A stretch of 46,304 nt of DNA from a virus: positions 1-46,304 of the IMG/VR virus record IMGVR_UViG_3300024520_000123, one strand, 5' to 3'. A program made the position numbers and the translations under genes. The notes below the pieces were generated by a model. That model worked only from the letters and a program-made list of their open reading frames with translations. It made no database searches and was not told the DNA's origin. Shown piece after piece: positions 20,397 through 28,908 of the stretch. How positions within the stretch are numbered: the stretch's first letter is position 1; every line of letters begins with the position of its first letter.

Positions 20397-20981
20397 ATGT
20401 GGTCCACTGCGTTCGGCTGGCTCGGGCAATTCGTTGGCCTACTCGGCTCCACGATCCCTCAGTACTTTCACCACGAGGTAATGAATGTTGCTGTTTCTAT
20501 CAAGCGGGGCAAGCAAGTACAAGTGCTCAAGTATGGGATCACGTGGTTTTGGCCTTTCTGGACTGAGATTTATCATCGCGCGGCAAACGTCCAGACGAAA
20601 CGAATACCGTCCCAGACCCTGACGACCTCTGATCGCACTCGCGTTATCGCCGGTGGCGTGGTAAGATATCACATAGATCGCGAGGACGAAGCTGCAATTC
20701 GCCAAGCAATGGTAGAGACTGACGACGTTGATCGCGCCATCGTTGACGAGACACTTGCTGTTTTCTGCGAATTCATAACCGGCCACGAATTTGAGGACCT
20801 CTATAAGAGCGAAAGGAAGGCGATCAATACGAAGATAACGGCTCGTGTTCGTGCTGAACTAAAACGCTACGGCGTGTACGTGGATCGTGCGCAGATCACA
20901 AATTTGTCAACCTGTACAACACTCGCTATCGTTCGCACTGATGCGGCGTATAGCGATGGCGACTATGAGGAGGAAGCATGA
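20397..20981 (+). CDS. SPFH/Band 7 family protein
   Basis: 194 residues from ATG 20397 (AAGGAG at 20387-20392). An N-terminal hydrophobic helix (about 7-20) is followed by an SPFH domain: VSIKRGKQVQVLKYGITWFWPF, VQTKRIPSQTLTTSDRTRVIAGGVVRYHID, and a helical section ending KRYGVYVDRAQITNLS. These are signature parts of the stomatin/prohibitin/flotillin family, membrane-bound oligomers that organise membrane patches and can hold proteases. Phage members are uncommon. It begins the cluster before the phosphoesterase gene and overlaps it by four bases. Confidence 0.85.
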   Translation: MWSTAFGWLGQFVGLLGSTIPQYFHHEVMNVAVSIKRGKQVQVLKYGITWFWPFWTEIYHRAANVQTKRIPSQTLTTSDRTRVIAGGVVRYHIDREDEAAIRQAMVETDDVDRAIVDETLAVFCEFITGHEFEDLYKSERKAINTKITARVRAELKRYGVYVDRAQITNLSTCTTLAIVRTDAAYSDGDYEEEA

Positions 20982-22264
20982 ACTGGACGAAGAAGATTAC
21001 AGCCAGGTTAATCAAACTCCATGATTCCGGATGCACGCTAGGCCAGGTCGCCGAGGCGATGGGCATCACCGAAGACAAGGTCAGTGGTAAGTTGACACGT
21101 CTTCGAAAGGATGGAAAACTGAAGACGAAGGACGAAATCAAGCGAACTAAGAACCCAACTATTGCAGCGCTCTCCGCCCAGGTGGTAAAGCAGGCGAGGC
21201 TCATTGAGACGCAAAATAAACGACTCGGCAATTGGAATCTCTTGTCAGAGGAATTCGCGGCTGCAGCCGGCAACGTTATTGTGCCGAAGTCACCGAAGAT
21301 GAACTTCAACCCGGTAAAAGCGCCGCAGGAAATGGTGGCGATTCTCAGTGACATGCATGCGGGATCACGATGGCGAAGCTCCCTGACCGATGGCTACTCG
21401 GAGTACAACTTCGAAATCTTCTGCCAGCGGATGGCACACTACGGCAGGGAAATCGTCAATATTGCCCTAACAGATCGAGTGAAGTACGGATTGAAAGTCC
21501 TTCATATCGACAGTCTCGGCGATATGGTCCAGGGGGTCCTGCGAGTGGAAGATGAGGTCACGAACGAGTTCCAGATCATGCCGTCAGTTGCGAACGTAAC
21601 GGCAGTTTTGTTCCAATGGATCGTCAGATTATCGGAACATTTCGAGAAGATCGTCTACACCGGGAAGTCTGGCAACCACGGTCGAACAACTAGGCGAACC
21701 GAGGCGAGCCGATCGTTAGAAGTCAATTATGACACGCTGATCAACTTGCAACTTCGTGCGCTGGTCCAAGCAAAAGGGCTCCAGAATCGAATCCACGTCA
21801 ACGTGCCTGACGGGCAAATCTCCACGATCGACCGACTGGGGCATCGCATTCGTCTGATGCATGGAGACACGCTAACTGGTGGCGGAGGGATTGCCGGAAT
21901 CCCTCTATTCAGCCTCGCACGAGACGCACTGAGGGCGTACAGAACAACTGTCAGGTCTGGGGCGAAAGGGCTCGACCTCATAGAGATTGGTCACTTCCAT
22001 ACCCCGTGTTTACTTTACGGGATGCTGCTCATGAATGGGGCAATGTGCGGCGTGAATCCCTGGGCAATCAACAACCTAGGCGCTTCGGACCCGCCATCCC
22101 AGACCGTGTACTTCACTGGAGAGAAACACACGGTAGGCTGGAAACTCGATCTCGAGTTTGATAGTATTGACAGCGAACACGGCTTTATCTATGATAAAGT
22201 CGAGGCCATGTTTAGTGAGAACTACTTGGACTTCAGGACCTTACACGGACCCGGAAGTTGTTAA
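20978..22264 (+). CDS. Calcineurin-like metallophosphoesterase with N-terminal HTH
   Basis: 428 residues. Residues 1-60 look like a helix-turn-helix with a basic linker (GCTLGQVAEAMGITEDKVSGKLTR-type pattern). The catalytic metallophosphoesterase motifs follow: ILSDMHAG (Asp125, His127), IDSLGDMVQG (Asp182), TGKSGNHGR (Asn233, His234), RLMHGD and EIGHFHTP. This is the metal-site set of calcineurin-like phosphatases and nucleases; with a DNA-binding head, action on DNA or RNA is plausible. Start after GAGGAGGAAGC, overlapping the SPFH stop. Confidence 0.85.
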   Translation: MNWTKKITARLIKLHDSGCTLGQVAEAMGITEDKVSGKLTRLRKDGKLKTKDEIKRTKNPTIAALSAQVVKQARLIETQNKRLGNWNLLSEEFAAAAGNVIVPKSPKMNFNPVKAPQEMVAILSDMHAGSRWRSSLTDGYSEYNFEIFCQRMAHYGREIVNIALTDRVKYGLKVLHIDSLGDMVQGVLRVEDEVTNEFQIMPSVANVTAVLFQWIVRLSEHFEKIVYTGKSGNHGRTTRRTEASRSLEVNYDTLINLQLRALVQAKGLQNRIHVNVPDGQISTIDRLGHRIRLMHGDTLTGGGGIAGIPLFSLARDALRAYRTTVRSGAKGLDLIEIGHFHTPCLLYGMLLMNGAMCGVNPWAINNLGASDPPSQTVYFTGEKHTVGWKLDLEFDSIDSEHGFIYDKVEAMFSENYLDFRTLHGPGSC

Positions 22265-22288
22265 CCATTTTCCGAAAAGGGGGCGAAC

Positions 22289-22801
22289 ATGAGATTTCTT
22301 GTTACTTTTTTGGCGATAGCTTCGGTTGTGCAGACGGCATTGGCGCAGGGTTACGAAGAGGAGCCGGATTACACTCAGCGGGCGGCATCTGATTCTATGT
22401 GGAATGCGCTATACATGGACGAGGGTGAAGCACATACAGCTCAGCAAATTGCTGGGTGGGAAAGGGATAACGCGACCGTCGCGTTTGCTACCGCGACTCC
22501 AGAACAACACATGTCCGGTGATTATCATTTCTACGCTGGCATGACTGCCTACGGTCTTGGTTTCATGCATCTTAATGATGGCGATGCAGCCAAGGCAGAG
22601 GCTAAACAGTATCGCGATGCCGCCGAAGCTGCTTGGAATAACGAGGAGTGGGATCTCGCTACTGAAAAGTACAGCGAGTCCATTTACTCAATGTGGACAG
22701 CGACCACTGAGTACACGGAGGCGAACATACTATTTTACATGTCTCATGCAGACTTTAGCGATGCGATTTTTCATTATACCAGGGACCCAATGGAACCTTG
22801 A
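22289..22801 (+). CDS. Secreted helical-repeat protein
   Basis: 170 residues. A signal peptide (MRFLVTFLAIASVVQTALA, cleavage before Gln20) precedes an acidic, Ala/Tyr/Trp-rich helical chain with paired-helix spacing (GDYHFYAGMTAYGLGFMHLND, EAAWNNEEWDLATEKYSES), like small tetratricopeptide-type repeats. It resembles the secreted protein at 13816 in signal peptide, size and helix content; I infer shared ancestry or shared role in the envelope or outside the cell. Start after AAAAGGGGGCGAAC. It precedes the DUF5664 gene. Confidence 0.75.
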   Translation: MRFLVTFLAIASVVQTALAQGYEEEPDYTQRAASDSMWNALYMDEGEAHTAQQIAGWERDNATVAFATATPEQHMSGDYHFYAGMTAYGLGFMHLNDGDAAKAEAKQYRDAAEAAWNNEEWDLATEKYSESIYSMWTATTEYTEANILFYMSHADFSDAIFHYTRDPMEP

Positions 22802-22815
22802 ATCGGGAGTTGTTG

Positions 22816-23259
22816 ATGAACCCAAAGGATCGAATTGGGGTGACCAAAGTTCCCCTCAGTCTCTTGCCTGCGGCCCCGCAAGCGCACACCGCCTTGGCGC
22901 TCCTTGACGGGCTCCTGAAGTACGGCCGCTGGAACTGGAGGGAGGAGAAGGTTGCCGCCTCCGTCTATATCGACGCGTGCCGACGACACATTGAGGATTG
23001 GAATGACAGGGAGGAGTGCGCCGGCGACTCTGGTGTTCATCATCTTGGTCACGCTTGCGCTTGCCTGTTTATTATTATGGATGCGCAACAAACCGGAAAC
23101 CTCATTGACGACCGCGCGAAAGTGGGGAGTAAATGCTCCGAGCTTTTCATTGAGCTTATCGACACGGTGAAGTCGCTGTATGCGAAGCACGGAAAGGAGG
23201 TTCCGAGTACGCAACCACTGCATGCGGCCAACTATGAAAAAATCGAGGAAATGTCTTGA
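22816..23259 (+). CDS. dATP/dGTP diphosphohydrolase-like (DUF5664)
   Basis: 147 residues from ATG 22816 (CGGGAGTTGTTG precedes). The N-terminal NPKDRIGVTKVPLSLLP and the following HTALALLDGLLKYGRWNWRE are the hallmark of DUF5664, annotated as a dATP/dGTP diphosphohydrolase domain of the all-alpha NTP pyrophosphatase group; the helix RRHIEDWNDREECAGDSGVHHLGH carries Asp and His that could bind metal and substrate. By family it would hydrolyse purine deoxynucleoside triphosphates to the monophosphates, so it affects the nucleotide pool or supplies precursors for base-modified DNA. The neighbouring genes encode nucleic-acid enzymes. Confidence 0.82.
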   Translation: MNPKDRIGVTKVPLSLLPAAPQAHTALALLDGLLKYGRWNWREEKVAASVYIDACRRHIEDWNDREECAGDSGVHHLGHACACLFIIMDAQQTGNLIDDRAKVGSKCSELFIELIDTVKSLYAKHGKEVPSTQPLHAANYEKIEEMS

Positions 23260-23657
23260 GGAAAACATCCACAAAAGAAAAGCTCTTCCTTGCGGCCTGG
23301 GAAAAATATCAATGCTTCGGACCACAGGGAATGCCGATTCAAGAATGGGTCTTCACGCTGGATGGAGACGAACAATATCGTTTTGATTTTTGTTGGCCGG
23401 CCGTGAAGGTTGGAGTTGAAGTCAACGGGATAGGATTCGGCCATAGTAGAATCGCGGCACTCAAGCGCGACGCTGCCAAGTTACGACTAGCAATTGAGTA
23501 TGGATGGACCGTACTCGTTTTCACTTCAGCATGTCTCGGTAGTGAGGCTGACCGTGAGTTAGCAATCTGGCAGACATGTAATCAGATTTTCGAGAGAGGA
23601 AATAAAACACATGAATCGCTCTTTGAGCAAACGAGCGGCATTACAGAAGAGGGCTAA
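23256..23657 (+). CDS. PD-(D/E)XK-like (VSR/DUF559-type) nuclease
   Basis: 133 residues from a TTG at 23256, preceded by GAGGAAATGTC and overlapping the DUF5664 stop by four bases. The centre reads QYRFDFCWPAVKVGVEVNGIG, i.e. Asp in FDF and Glu-x-Asn/Gly in the strand VGVEVNG, the pattern of VSR/DUF559-like PD-(D/E)XK enzymes, with a later strand-helix WTVLVFTSACL. A role in cutting DNA, perhaps in repair or packaging, is inferred. No other domain. Confidence 0.72.
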   Translation: MRKTSTKEKLFLAAWEKYQCFGPQGMPIQEWVFTLDGDEQYRFDFCWPAVKVGVEVNGIGFGHSRIAALKRDAAKLRLAIEYGWTVLVFTSACLGSEADRELAIWQTCNQIFERGNKTHESLFEQTSGITEEG

Positions 23658-24027
23658 CACCTTGCGTGAACTTCAAGGAATGGCCGGCCAGGCGGCAGTA
23701 ATGCAAGATCCGAGAGAGGCAAAGTCTCAGGAAAAAGAACTGGCTCAGCAGTTGGTGTTGAATATCGGGGGCCTAGTTTACGCTCCGATGGCCGCTTCGA
23801 TCATCTTGAGCCAGGATGAGGACGAGCCATTTCCCGCTAACGAATTGGCGATTGCCTCCGACTTGGCGAGGAAAGCAGCGGCCGTCTATTGCGTCACCGC
23901 TGGCATGAACGTCCCCGGGATGAAGATTGTCAAGATGGACGAAGACGGAAACCCTTTAGATGAAGAGTGTTCTGACACCAAAGATGCACCCGAGGAGAAG
24001 TCAGATTCTCCGATAATCCTCGGGTGA
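23611..24027 (+). CDS. Hypothetical helical protein
   Basis: 138 residues: basic N-terminal helices (KRAALQKRANTLRELQGMA), a hydrophobic centre and an acidic C-terminal tail (GNPLDEECSDTKDAPEEK). No membrane segment of sufficient length. Not recognised. Start after GAGAGGAAATAAAACAC; it overlaps the nuclease gene by 47 bases. Confidence 0.7.
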   Translation: MNRSLSKRAALQKRANTLRELQGMAGQAAVMQDPREAKSQEKELAQQLVLNIGGLVYAPMAASIILSQDEDEPFPANELAIASDLARKAAAVYCVTAGMNVPGMKIVKMDEDGNPLDEECSDTKDAPEEKSDSPIILG

Positions 24028-24033
24028 TTTGTC

Positions 24034-24079
24034 GAAACTGCCAGCATAAGCAATAATGGACTATGCTACTGGTAGTTTC
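24034..24079 (+). terminator. Stem-loop after the 23611 gene
   Basis: GAAACTGCCAG pairs with CTGGTAGTTTC (one G-U) around an AT-rich loop; TTTACTC follows. A weak factor-independent terminator or RNA-stability hairpin. Confidence 0.45.
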
Positions 24080-24113
24080 TTTACTCGTTTCGATTCCAAG
24101 GAGGGATAGCCCT

Positions 24114-24263
24114 ATGAAGAATCCCAAAGCGCTTGAAGTGGCCAAGGATCTTTGCAAAAGTGAAGCAAAGTCCCAGGGCGGAACGTCGTGCGAAGGCACG
24201 AGCATGGTGCCACAGGCCCACGCTGAGGCGCCGGCGAGCGGCACACGAAGCAAGGGTGAATGA
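24114..24263 (+). CDS. 49-residue hypothetical protein
   Basis: ATG 24114 follows CAAGGAGGGATAGCCCT. The chain is polar with Lys, Ser, Gly and Ala (KALEVAKDLCKSEAKSQGG). It stops eight bases before the terminator hairpin. No family. The strong ribosome-binding site and tight fit to the terminator support it. Confidence 0.55.
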   Translation: MKNPKALEVAKDLCKSEAKSQGGTSCEGTSMVPQAHAEAPASGTRSKGE

Positions 24264-24270
24264 CACCACA

Positions 24271-24316
24271 GGCCTCACCGGCGATGAAGTTATCGCCGTT
24301 GAGGCCCTCTTTTTTA
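24271..24316 (+). terminator. Factor-independent terminator
   Basis: Stem GGCCTC...GGCGAT / ATCGCC...GAGGCC with a short loop, followed by CTCTTTTTT. It closes the leader part of the rightward block before the portal genes. Confidence 0.85.
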
Positions 24317-24334
24317 GTCGAATGGAGACACGAC

Positions 24335-24574
24335 ATGACAGGACGTGAAGCAGAACGCCGAACACGGAGCGCCGGCCGTAGCGCACGAGGCGCACAGTCT
24401 CATTCCGGCGGAGTTAATACGCCAGAAAGCGATCGGCCGTCCGCTGGGACGACAGATCCCGAAGACGCCCAAGCTCACCCAGGGTGGGAAGTGTATCCGT
24501 GCGAATGCGACGAAGGCGAATACCCACGAGCCGAAGACGTCTACGACCCAGGCGGGATGGGCCATGATTGGTAG
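24335..24574 (+). CDS. Small acidic-tailed hypothetical protein
   Basis: 79 residues from ATG 24335 (GGAGACACGAC precedes). Arg/Ser-rich N-terminal half, then an acidic Pro/Gly/Tyr-rich tail (GWEVYPCECDEGEYPRAEDV). The frame 24345-25118 reads through the same DNA but its likely start is 24564, so both genes can be real with an 11-base overlap. No family. Confidence 0.5.
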   Translation: MTGREAERRTRSAGRSARGAQSHSGGVNTPESDRPSAGTTDPEDAQAHPGWEVYPCECDEGEYPRAEDVYDPGGMGHDW

Positions 24575-25118
24575 GACGCCCACAAGGGAACTACCGGCTA
24601 GGGTGCGATCGGTACTCGGGCTCTATCAAATGGGCTGGCGAAACCGGAAAGAGATTGCTAATACCGTTTTCAATCCGGTGAGAAAGAGCCCGACCTTTAG
24701 GCAGGTCACGATAGTTCGCGGTATACTCAACTCGAAAGATCCGAAAATAAAGCAGGCCAAAGAGGGCGGAATTGACTTCTGCGGGACTGGTCACCTAGCG
24801 AGGTCGATTAGGTGCCCGGACTGCGGACAACGCATTACTGAAGTTCCGTGTGTCAGATGCCGCGTTTCGACTGTTATCAGGAGGGTCATTCCGCTTCAGG
24901 AACCTGAGCAGCAGCCAGCAGTACCTGCTATAGCGACTGATGCCGAAGCCGGAAGCAAAGAAAAAGTGGAAGTGATGAGACGCAGAGTCTTCTGTGGGGA
25001 ATCCGCAACCCATCCGGAAGATCCGATTTTTGAACCGAAGCCAGCCGAAATCGGCTTAGTTCTTTCGGACTTCGGTTACATGACAAGAAGAGTGCTCAGG
25101 AGGCACAGATACTGCTAG
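24564..25118 (+). CDS. HTH/zinc-ribbon protein before the portal gene
   Basis: 184 residues from ATG 24564, after GCGGGATGGGCC; the open frame extends to 24345 but overlaps the previous gene. Residues 15-55 look like a helix-turn-helix (GLYQMGWRNRKEIANTVFNP); a zinc ribbon follows (CPDCGQR at 84-90 with CVRC at 96-99). The C-terminal part is polar. The position directly before portal and TerL and the DNA-binding look make a small terminase or late regulator possible, but this is unproven. Confidence 0.6.
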   Translation: MIGRTPTRELPARVRSVLGLYQMGWRNRKEIANTVFNPVRKSPTFRQVTIVRGILNSKDPKIKQAKEGGIDFCGTGHLARSIRCPDCGQRITEVPCVRCRVSTVIRRVIPLQEPEQQPAVPAIATDAEAGSKEKVEVMRRRVFCGESATHPEDPIFEPKPAEIGLVLSDFGYMTRRVLRRHRYC

Positions 25119-25129
25119 GGAGGCCAAGG

Positions 25130-26923
25130 ATGGCATATAATCCGAATGACCCGCAGCAATTAGCTAATTTGCGGGACAGCATGCAATGGTCAAAGAAACG
25201 GCTCACCCCGTTTCGTCGAAAGTACAAGGATACTCTCGAGCAGTACGTCGGCCATCATTACGGAGAAAACGGCACGCCAGAGCGCGTACCGATTAACATG
25301 CTGAGGCTGTCGGTTGATATTTATTCTCGACAGTTAGCCGCGAAAGAGCCGCGAGTACTCGCGCTCACTTTCGACCAGTCGATGAAGGCCCAGGCAAGGA
25401 AGCTCGAATCCGCAACGAACAAGGTTCTCAGGCAGATCGATCTTGGTACCACTTTCCGAACCGTGGTAAAATCTGCAATGTTCATGGCGGGAATCGTTAA
25501 GATTGGTCTCTCTGGGGCCAGAGATTCACAAAGCTACGGATACAAGACCGGGGTTCCTTACGTGGACCCGGTCCTATTTGATGACTGGCTGCACGACATG
25601 ACAGCGCGCAAGCCAGGAGAATGGGACTGGTGCGGCAATCGCTATCGCGTCCCCTACGAATACTTGATGGAGAATGAACACTTCGACAAGAAAGCCGTCC
25701 AGAAGATTGCCATGCCGGACGGCCAGTACGAAGATCTCTTTGGCGAGCCGAGGTCGCATCATCTGTCGCAAGGCGACGGCCTTATGGCGGAGGAGTATCG
25801 GAGCCACGTCGAGCTTTGGGACCTCTACCTTCCGGCAGACGGCCTGGTCATTACGCTACCTGTCGAAGGAGATGGGCCGGCACTGAGAATCCAGGAATGG
25901 ACCGGACCAGATAGCGGCCCCTATCGCTGGCTGATGTTCGGAACCGTCCCGGGGAATGTTATGCCGTCTCCACCGGCGCAGATGTGGATCGATACCCATG
26001 ATCTTCTGAACAGACTCTTCGTCAAACTTGGTCGCCAGGCCGAACGCCAAAAGACATTCACCTTTGCTTCCGGAATTGCTGCCGCGAATAAGCGAGGCGA
26101 ACGAATCATGGACGTTGAGGATGGGCAGGTCGTTCAGTCTGATGACCCGAGTTCAGTTAAGGAAATATCGACCGGTGGCATCGATGCGGGGAACATGGCT
26201 TTCACCATGGAATTACGCAACATCTTCTCGTACATGGCGGGGAACCTTGACGCAATAGGAGGCCTATCCCAGCAAGCCGAGACCCTCGGCCAGGAGAGAA
26301 TAATTAAAGGTTCGTCGTCCGAACTAATCGGCGACATGGCCGACACCGTCCTTCGTTTCGCGGAGGAAGTCACACAAGACGTCGCGTGGTGGATCTATCA
26401 TGATCCGGTGTCCACGATACCGATCGAGATCTCAGTCCCTGGATATGACAAAAAGATCTCCTCTAAGTGGAAGCCAGAGGATAGGCAGAAGCGAATTGAC
26501 ACATACGACTTGCGAGTGGAACCGTATTCAATGACTCCACAGTCACCTTCGCAGCGGCTGAATACGACATTCCAGATTATACAGCAAGTTGTCATGCCAT
26601 TCGCCCAGCAACTGCAGATGCAAGGCATCGACGTGGATGTGGAAGCGCTCGTACAGATGGCAGCCAAGTACGCCGACCTGCCAGAGTTGCTTGACATCTT
26701 TAAGAAGAGTGGGTTCCCGCTTGCGCTACCTGGCATGCAAAGGGGAAGCGAAGGGAACCTTCAGAAGCCGGCGAACACCACCCGTAACTATACTCGTCAG
26801 AGCGTAGGTACGGGCGGCACTAAACAGGCTCGCGATGCCACTATGATGAAGCAATTGCTGTCAGGCGGGAAACCCGAGGTTAACCAAGCACAGTCCGCTG
26901 CGATGTCTAGTAGGGGCGTATGA
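25130..26923 (+). CDS. Portal protein
   Basis: 597 residues. The N-terminal region (YKDTLEQYVGHHYG, INMLRLSVDIYSRQLAAKEPRVL) and the central VPYVDPVLFDDWLHDM with tail-tube-facing strands match the head-tail connector (portal) family of podovirus-like phages; the C terminus is Gln/Ala-rich. It would form the dodecameric ring through which DNA is packaged. Start after GGGAGGCCAAGG. It ends in ATGA, overlapping the terminase gene. Gene order portal before large terminase is less common than the reverse. Confidence 0.9.
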   Translation: MAYNPNDPQQLANLRDSMQWSKKRLTPFRRKYKDTLEQYVGHHYGENGTPERVPINMLRLSVDIYSRQLAAKEPRVLALTFDQSMKAQARKLESATNKVLRQIDLGTTFRTVVKSAMFMAGIVKIGLSGARDSQSYGYKTGVPYVDPVLFDDWLHDMTARKPGEWDWCGNRYRVPYEYLMENEHFDKKAVQKIAMPDGQYEDLFGEPRSHHLSQGDGLMAEEYRSHVELWDLYLPADGLVITLPVEGDGPALRIQEWTGPDSGPYRWLMFGTVPGNVMPSPPAQMWIDTHDLLNRLFVKLGRQAERQKTFTFASGIAAANKRGERIMDVEDGQVVQSDDPSSVKEISTGGIDAGNMAFTMELRNIFSYMAGNLDAIGGLSQQAETLGQERIIKGSSSELIGDMADTVLRFAEEVTQDVAWWIYHDPVSTIPIEISVPGYDKKISSKWKPEDRQKRIDTYDLRVEPYSMTPQSPSQRLNTTFQIIQQVVMPFAQQLQMQGIDVDVEALVQMAAKYADLPELLDIFKKSGFPLALPGMQRGSEGNLQKPANTTRNYTRQSVGTGGTKQARDATMMKQLLSGGKPEVNQAQSAAMSSRGV

Positions 26924-28908
26924 AGTCCTATCCATTCTATGAGTACATCCCCAAGGGCTTTAAGGAGAACTTGAAGTGGCGGCTTGAGACTCGCGTGCGA
27001 GCGCAGACGGACAAGGCCTTTCGCGGCCAGCTTATGAAAATGTGCGAAGTCGATATGATGTTCTGGATCAACGGCTTCGTTTGGCTCCACGAACCACGCC
27101 CGAGAATGGGCGCGAATGGAATGCCACTTCCGCAGATCATTCCATTTATTTCATGGGAACATCAAGATCCCATAATCATGAGTGTCGACGAACACATCGG
27201 GTTCGAAGATATCGCCACGGAAAAGTCTCGTGGTGAGGGCGCTTCCTGGATTGCAATGATGGTTTCGATGCACCGGTGGATCTACTTTCCGATGACCACT
27301 GTAGGGCTTATCTCGCGTACACAAGATGCCGTTGACAACACGGAGGATATGGACTCCCTGATGACGAAGCTCGACTGGGAGCTAACTAAGCTTCCAGTTT
27401 GGATGGTTGGCATTAATGGTGTCGACTACGTTAGAAACTACACGCGGCATACACTAAAAAACAATCAAAACAACTCAGTGATAACTGGGTACTCAGCAAC
27501 CGGCGACGTGATGTCGGGTGGGCGCAAAAGCTTTATCATCTTCGATGAACTGGCTAAGTTTCCCCGTGGTGATGACTATGATGCAATGGACTCGACTCAG
27601 CACGTAACTGAATCACGGTTCATTATCAGCACACCGAAGGGTGCCGAGGGCGCCTATTACGACGTCATGAATAAGGATGGCGACCTTATCAAGCTCATTC
27701 TTGATTGGAAAGACAATCAAACTCGAAATCGTGGACTCTTCCGAATTACCCGCAAAAAGGCAATGCGGCATACGGAAAAGCTTATCAACGAGGGGGCGCT
27801 GGAAGAAGCTCGCGACTCAGTCATAGAGTTGGTCGACATTGAAAAATATGGCGAAGTTGATACCGACTGGGCGATCAAATTCATCCAAGATGGAATTAGG
27901 AAGCTCTCGGATAGGGGCTTTCCAGTTGATGATCCGTATAAGGTTTGGTCTCCTTGGTATGTCAAGCAATGCTTGCGTCCCGGTGCAACTCCGCAGTCTA
28001 TCGCCCAAGAGCTTGATCGTGATTATGGCGGAAGCATATCGCGGTTCTTTCCAGCAGTCATGATTGAGAGGCTTCTTCAAGAGACGGCACAGAGGCCCAC
28101 TTTCATCGGCGATCTGCAATACAGCGCAGCTACATATAGTTCCAGGTTTTTGCAGAATCCGAGCGGTTGTCTCCAGCTTTGGACCGAGTTAGTTGGCGGG
28201 AAATTTCCTCCAAGAAACCACGACTACGTAATCGGCGCTGATATCTCAACTGGCCAGGGCGGGGAGAAGTGTAGCAATTCAGTCCTGACAGTTGTTTCTC
28301 GCTATAGCGGCAGGAAGGTAGCCGAGTTAGCTTCGCCAAATATTCCGCCCGAGGATTTGGCTGATTATGCTATTGCGTTATCAATGTGGTTCGTCGGCCC
28401 GAATGGCCCTGCTCTTCTTATCCATGAAGACATGGGGCCGGGCGTTCAGTTCCGAAATCGCATACTCGAGACGAGTTTCCGTAGCGTGTACTACCGAGGC
28501 AGCACGGATCAGATTTCGAAAAAGAAGAGTAAGAAGATTGGTTGGACGTCAAACAAGCGATCGAAGAGGGAGCTACTTGGCGCGTACTCATACGCGCTAG
28601 GCGAAGGATTGTTTATTAACCCAAGTGCGACTGCGCTCAAAGAATGCAAACAATACCAGGTTGGTATCAATGGCCTCATTTGCCACACTTCATCAATCTC
28701 AACAAAGGATCCCGCCGGGGCGGGTGAAGCCCACGGGGACAGGGTTATTGCGGACGCACTGGCCAATTGGGTACTTTATGAACTAAGAGAAGGTCGTCGA
28801 GAATTTATGAAGCCCTTGGAGGTACGGCACGATCGAGTTCCACCAACGTCAATCCTGGGGCTTAGACTATCACTCGAAGAAAAAGAAAACGGAGAAGACT
28901 TATGGTAA
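26920..28908 (+). CDS. Terminase large subunit
   Basis: 662 residues. ATPase half: Walker A-like EKSRGEGASW near residue 100-107, Walker B SFIIFDELAKF near 202-212 with Asp-Glu, and the coupling segment STPKGAEGAYYDV. Nuclease half: DYVIGADIS near 435-444, a second acidic strand LLIHEDMG near 500, and VIADALANW near 609, the three acidic positions of the RNase H-like nuclease. It drives DNA into the procapsid and cuts concatemers. It overlaps the portal stop by four bases and the next gene by seven. Confidence 0.93.
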   Translation: MKSYPFYEYIPKGFKENLKWRLETRVRAQTDKAFRGQLMKMCEVDMMFWINGFVWLHEPRPRMGANGMPLPQIIPFISWEHQDPIIMSVDEHIGFEDIATEKSRGEGASWIAMMVSMHRWIYFPMTTVGLISRTQDAVDNTEDMDSLMTKLDWELTKLPVWMVGINGVDYVRNYTRHTLKNNQNNSVITGYSATGDVMSGGRKSFIIFDELAKFPRGDDYDAMDSTQHVTESRFIISTPKGAEGAYYDVMNKDGDLIKLILDWKDNQTRNRGLFRITRKKAMRHTEKLINEGALEEARDSVIELVDIEKYGEVDTDWAIKFIQDGIRKLSDRGFPVDDPYKVWSPWYVKQCLRPGATPQSIAQELDRDYGGSISRFFPAVMIERLLQETAQRPTFIGDLQYSAATYSSRFLQNPSGCLQLWTELVGGKFPPRNHDYVIGADISTGQGGEKCSNSVLTVVSRYSGRKVAELASPNIPPEDLADYAIALSMWFVGPNGPALLIHEDMGPGVQFRNRILETSFRSVYYRGSTDQISKKKSKKIGWTSNKRSKRELLGAYSYALGEGLFINPSATALKECKQYQVGINGLICHTSSISTKDPAGAGEAHGDRVIADALANWVLYELREGRREFMKPLEVRHDRVPPTSILGLRLSLEEKENGEDLW

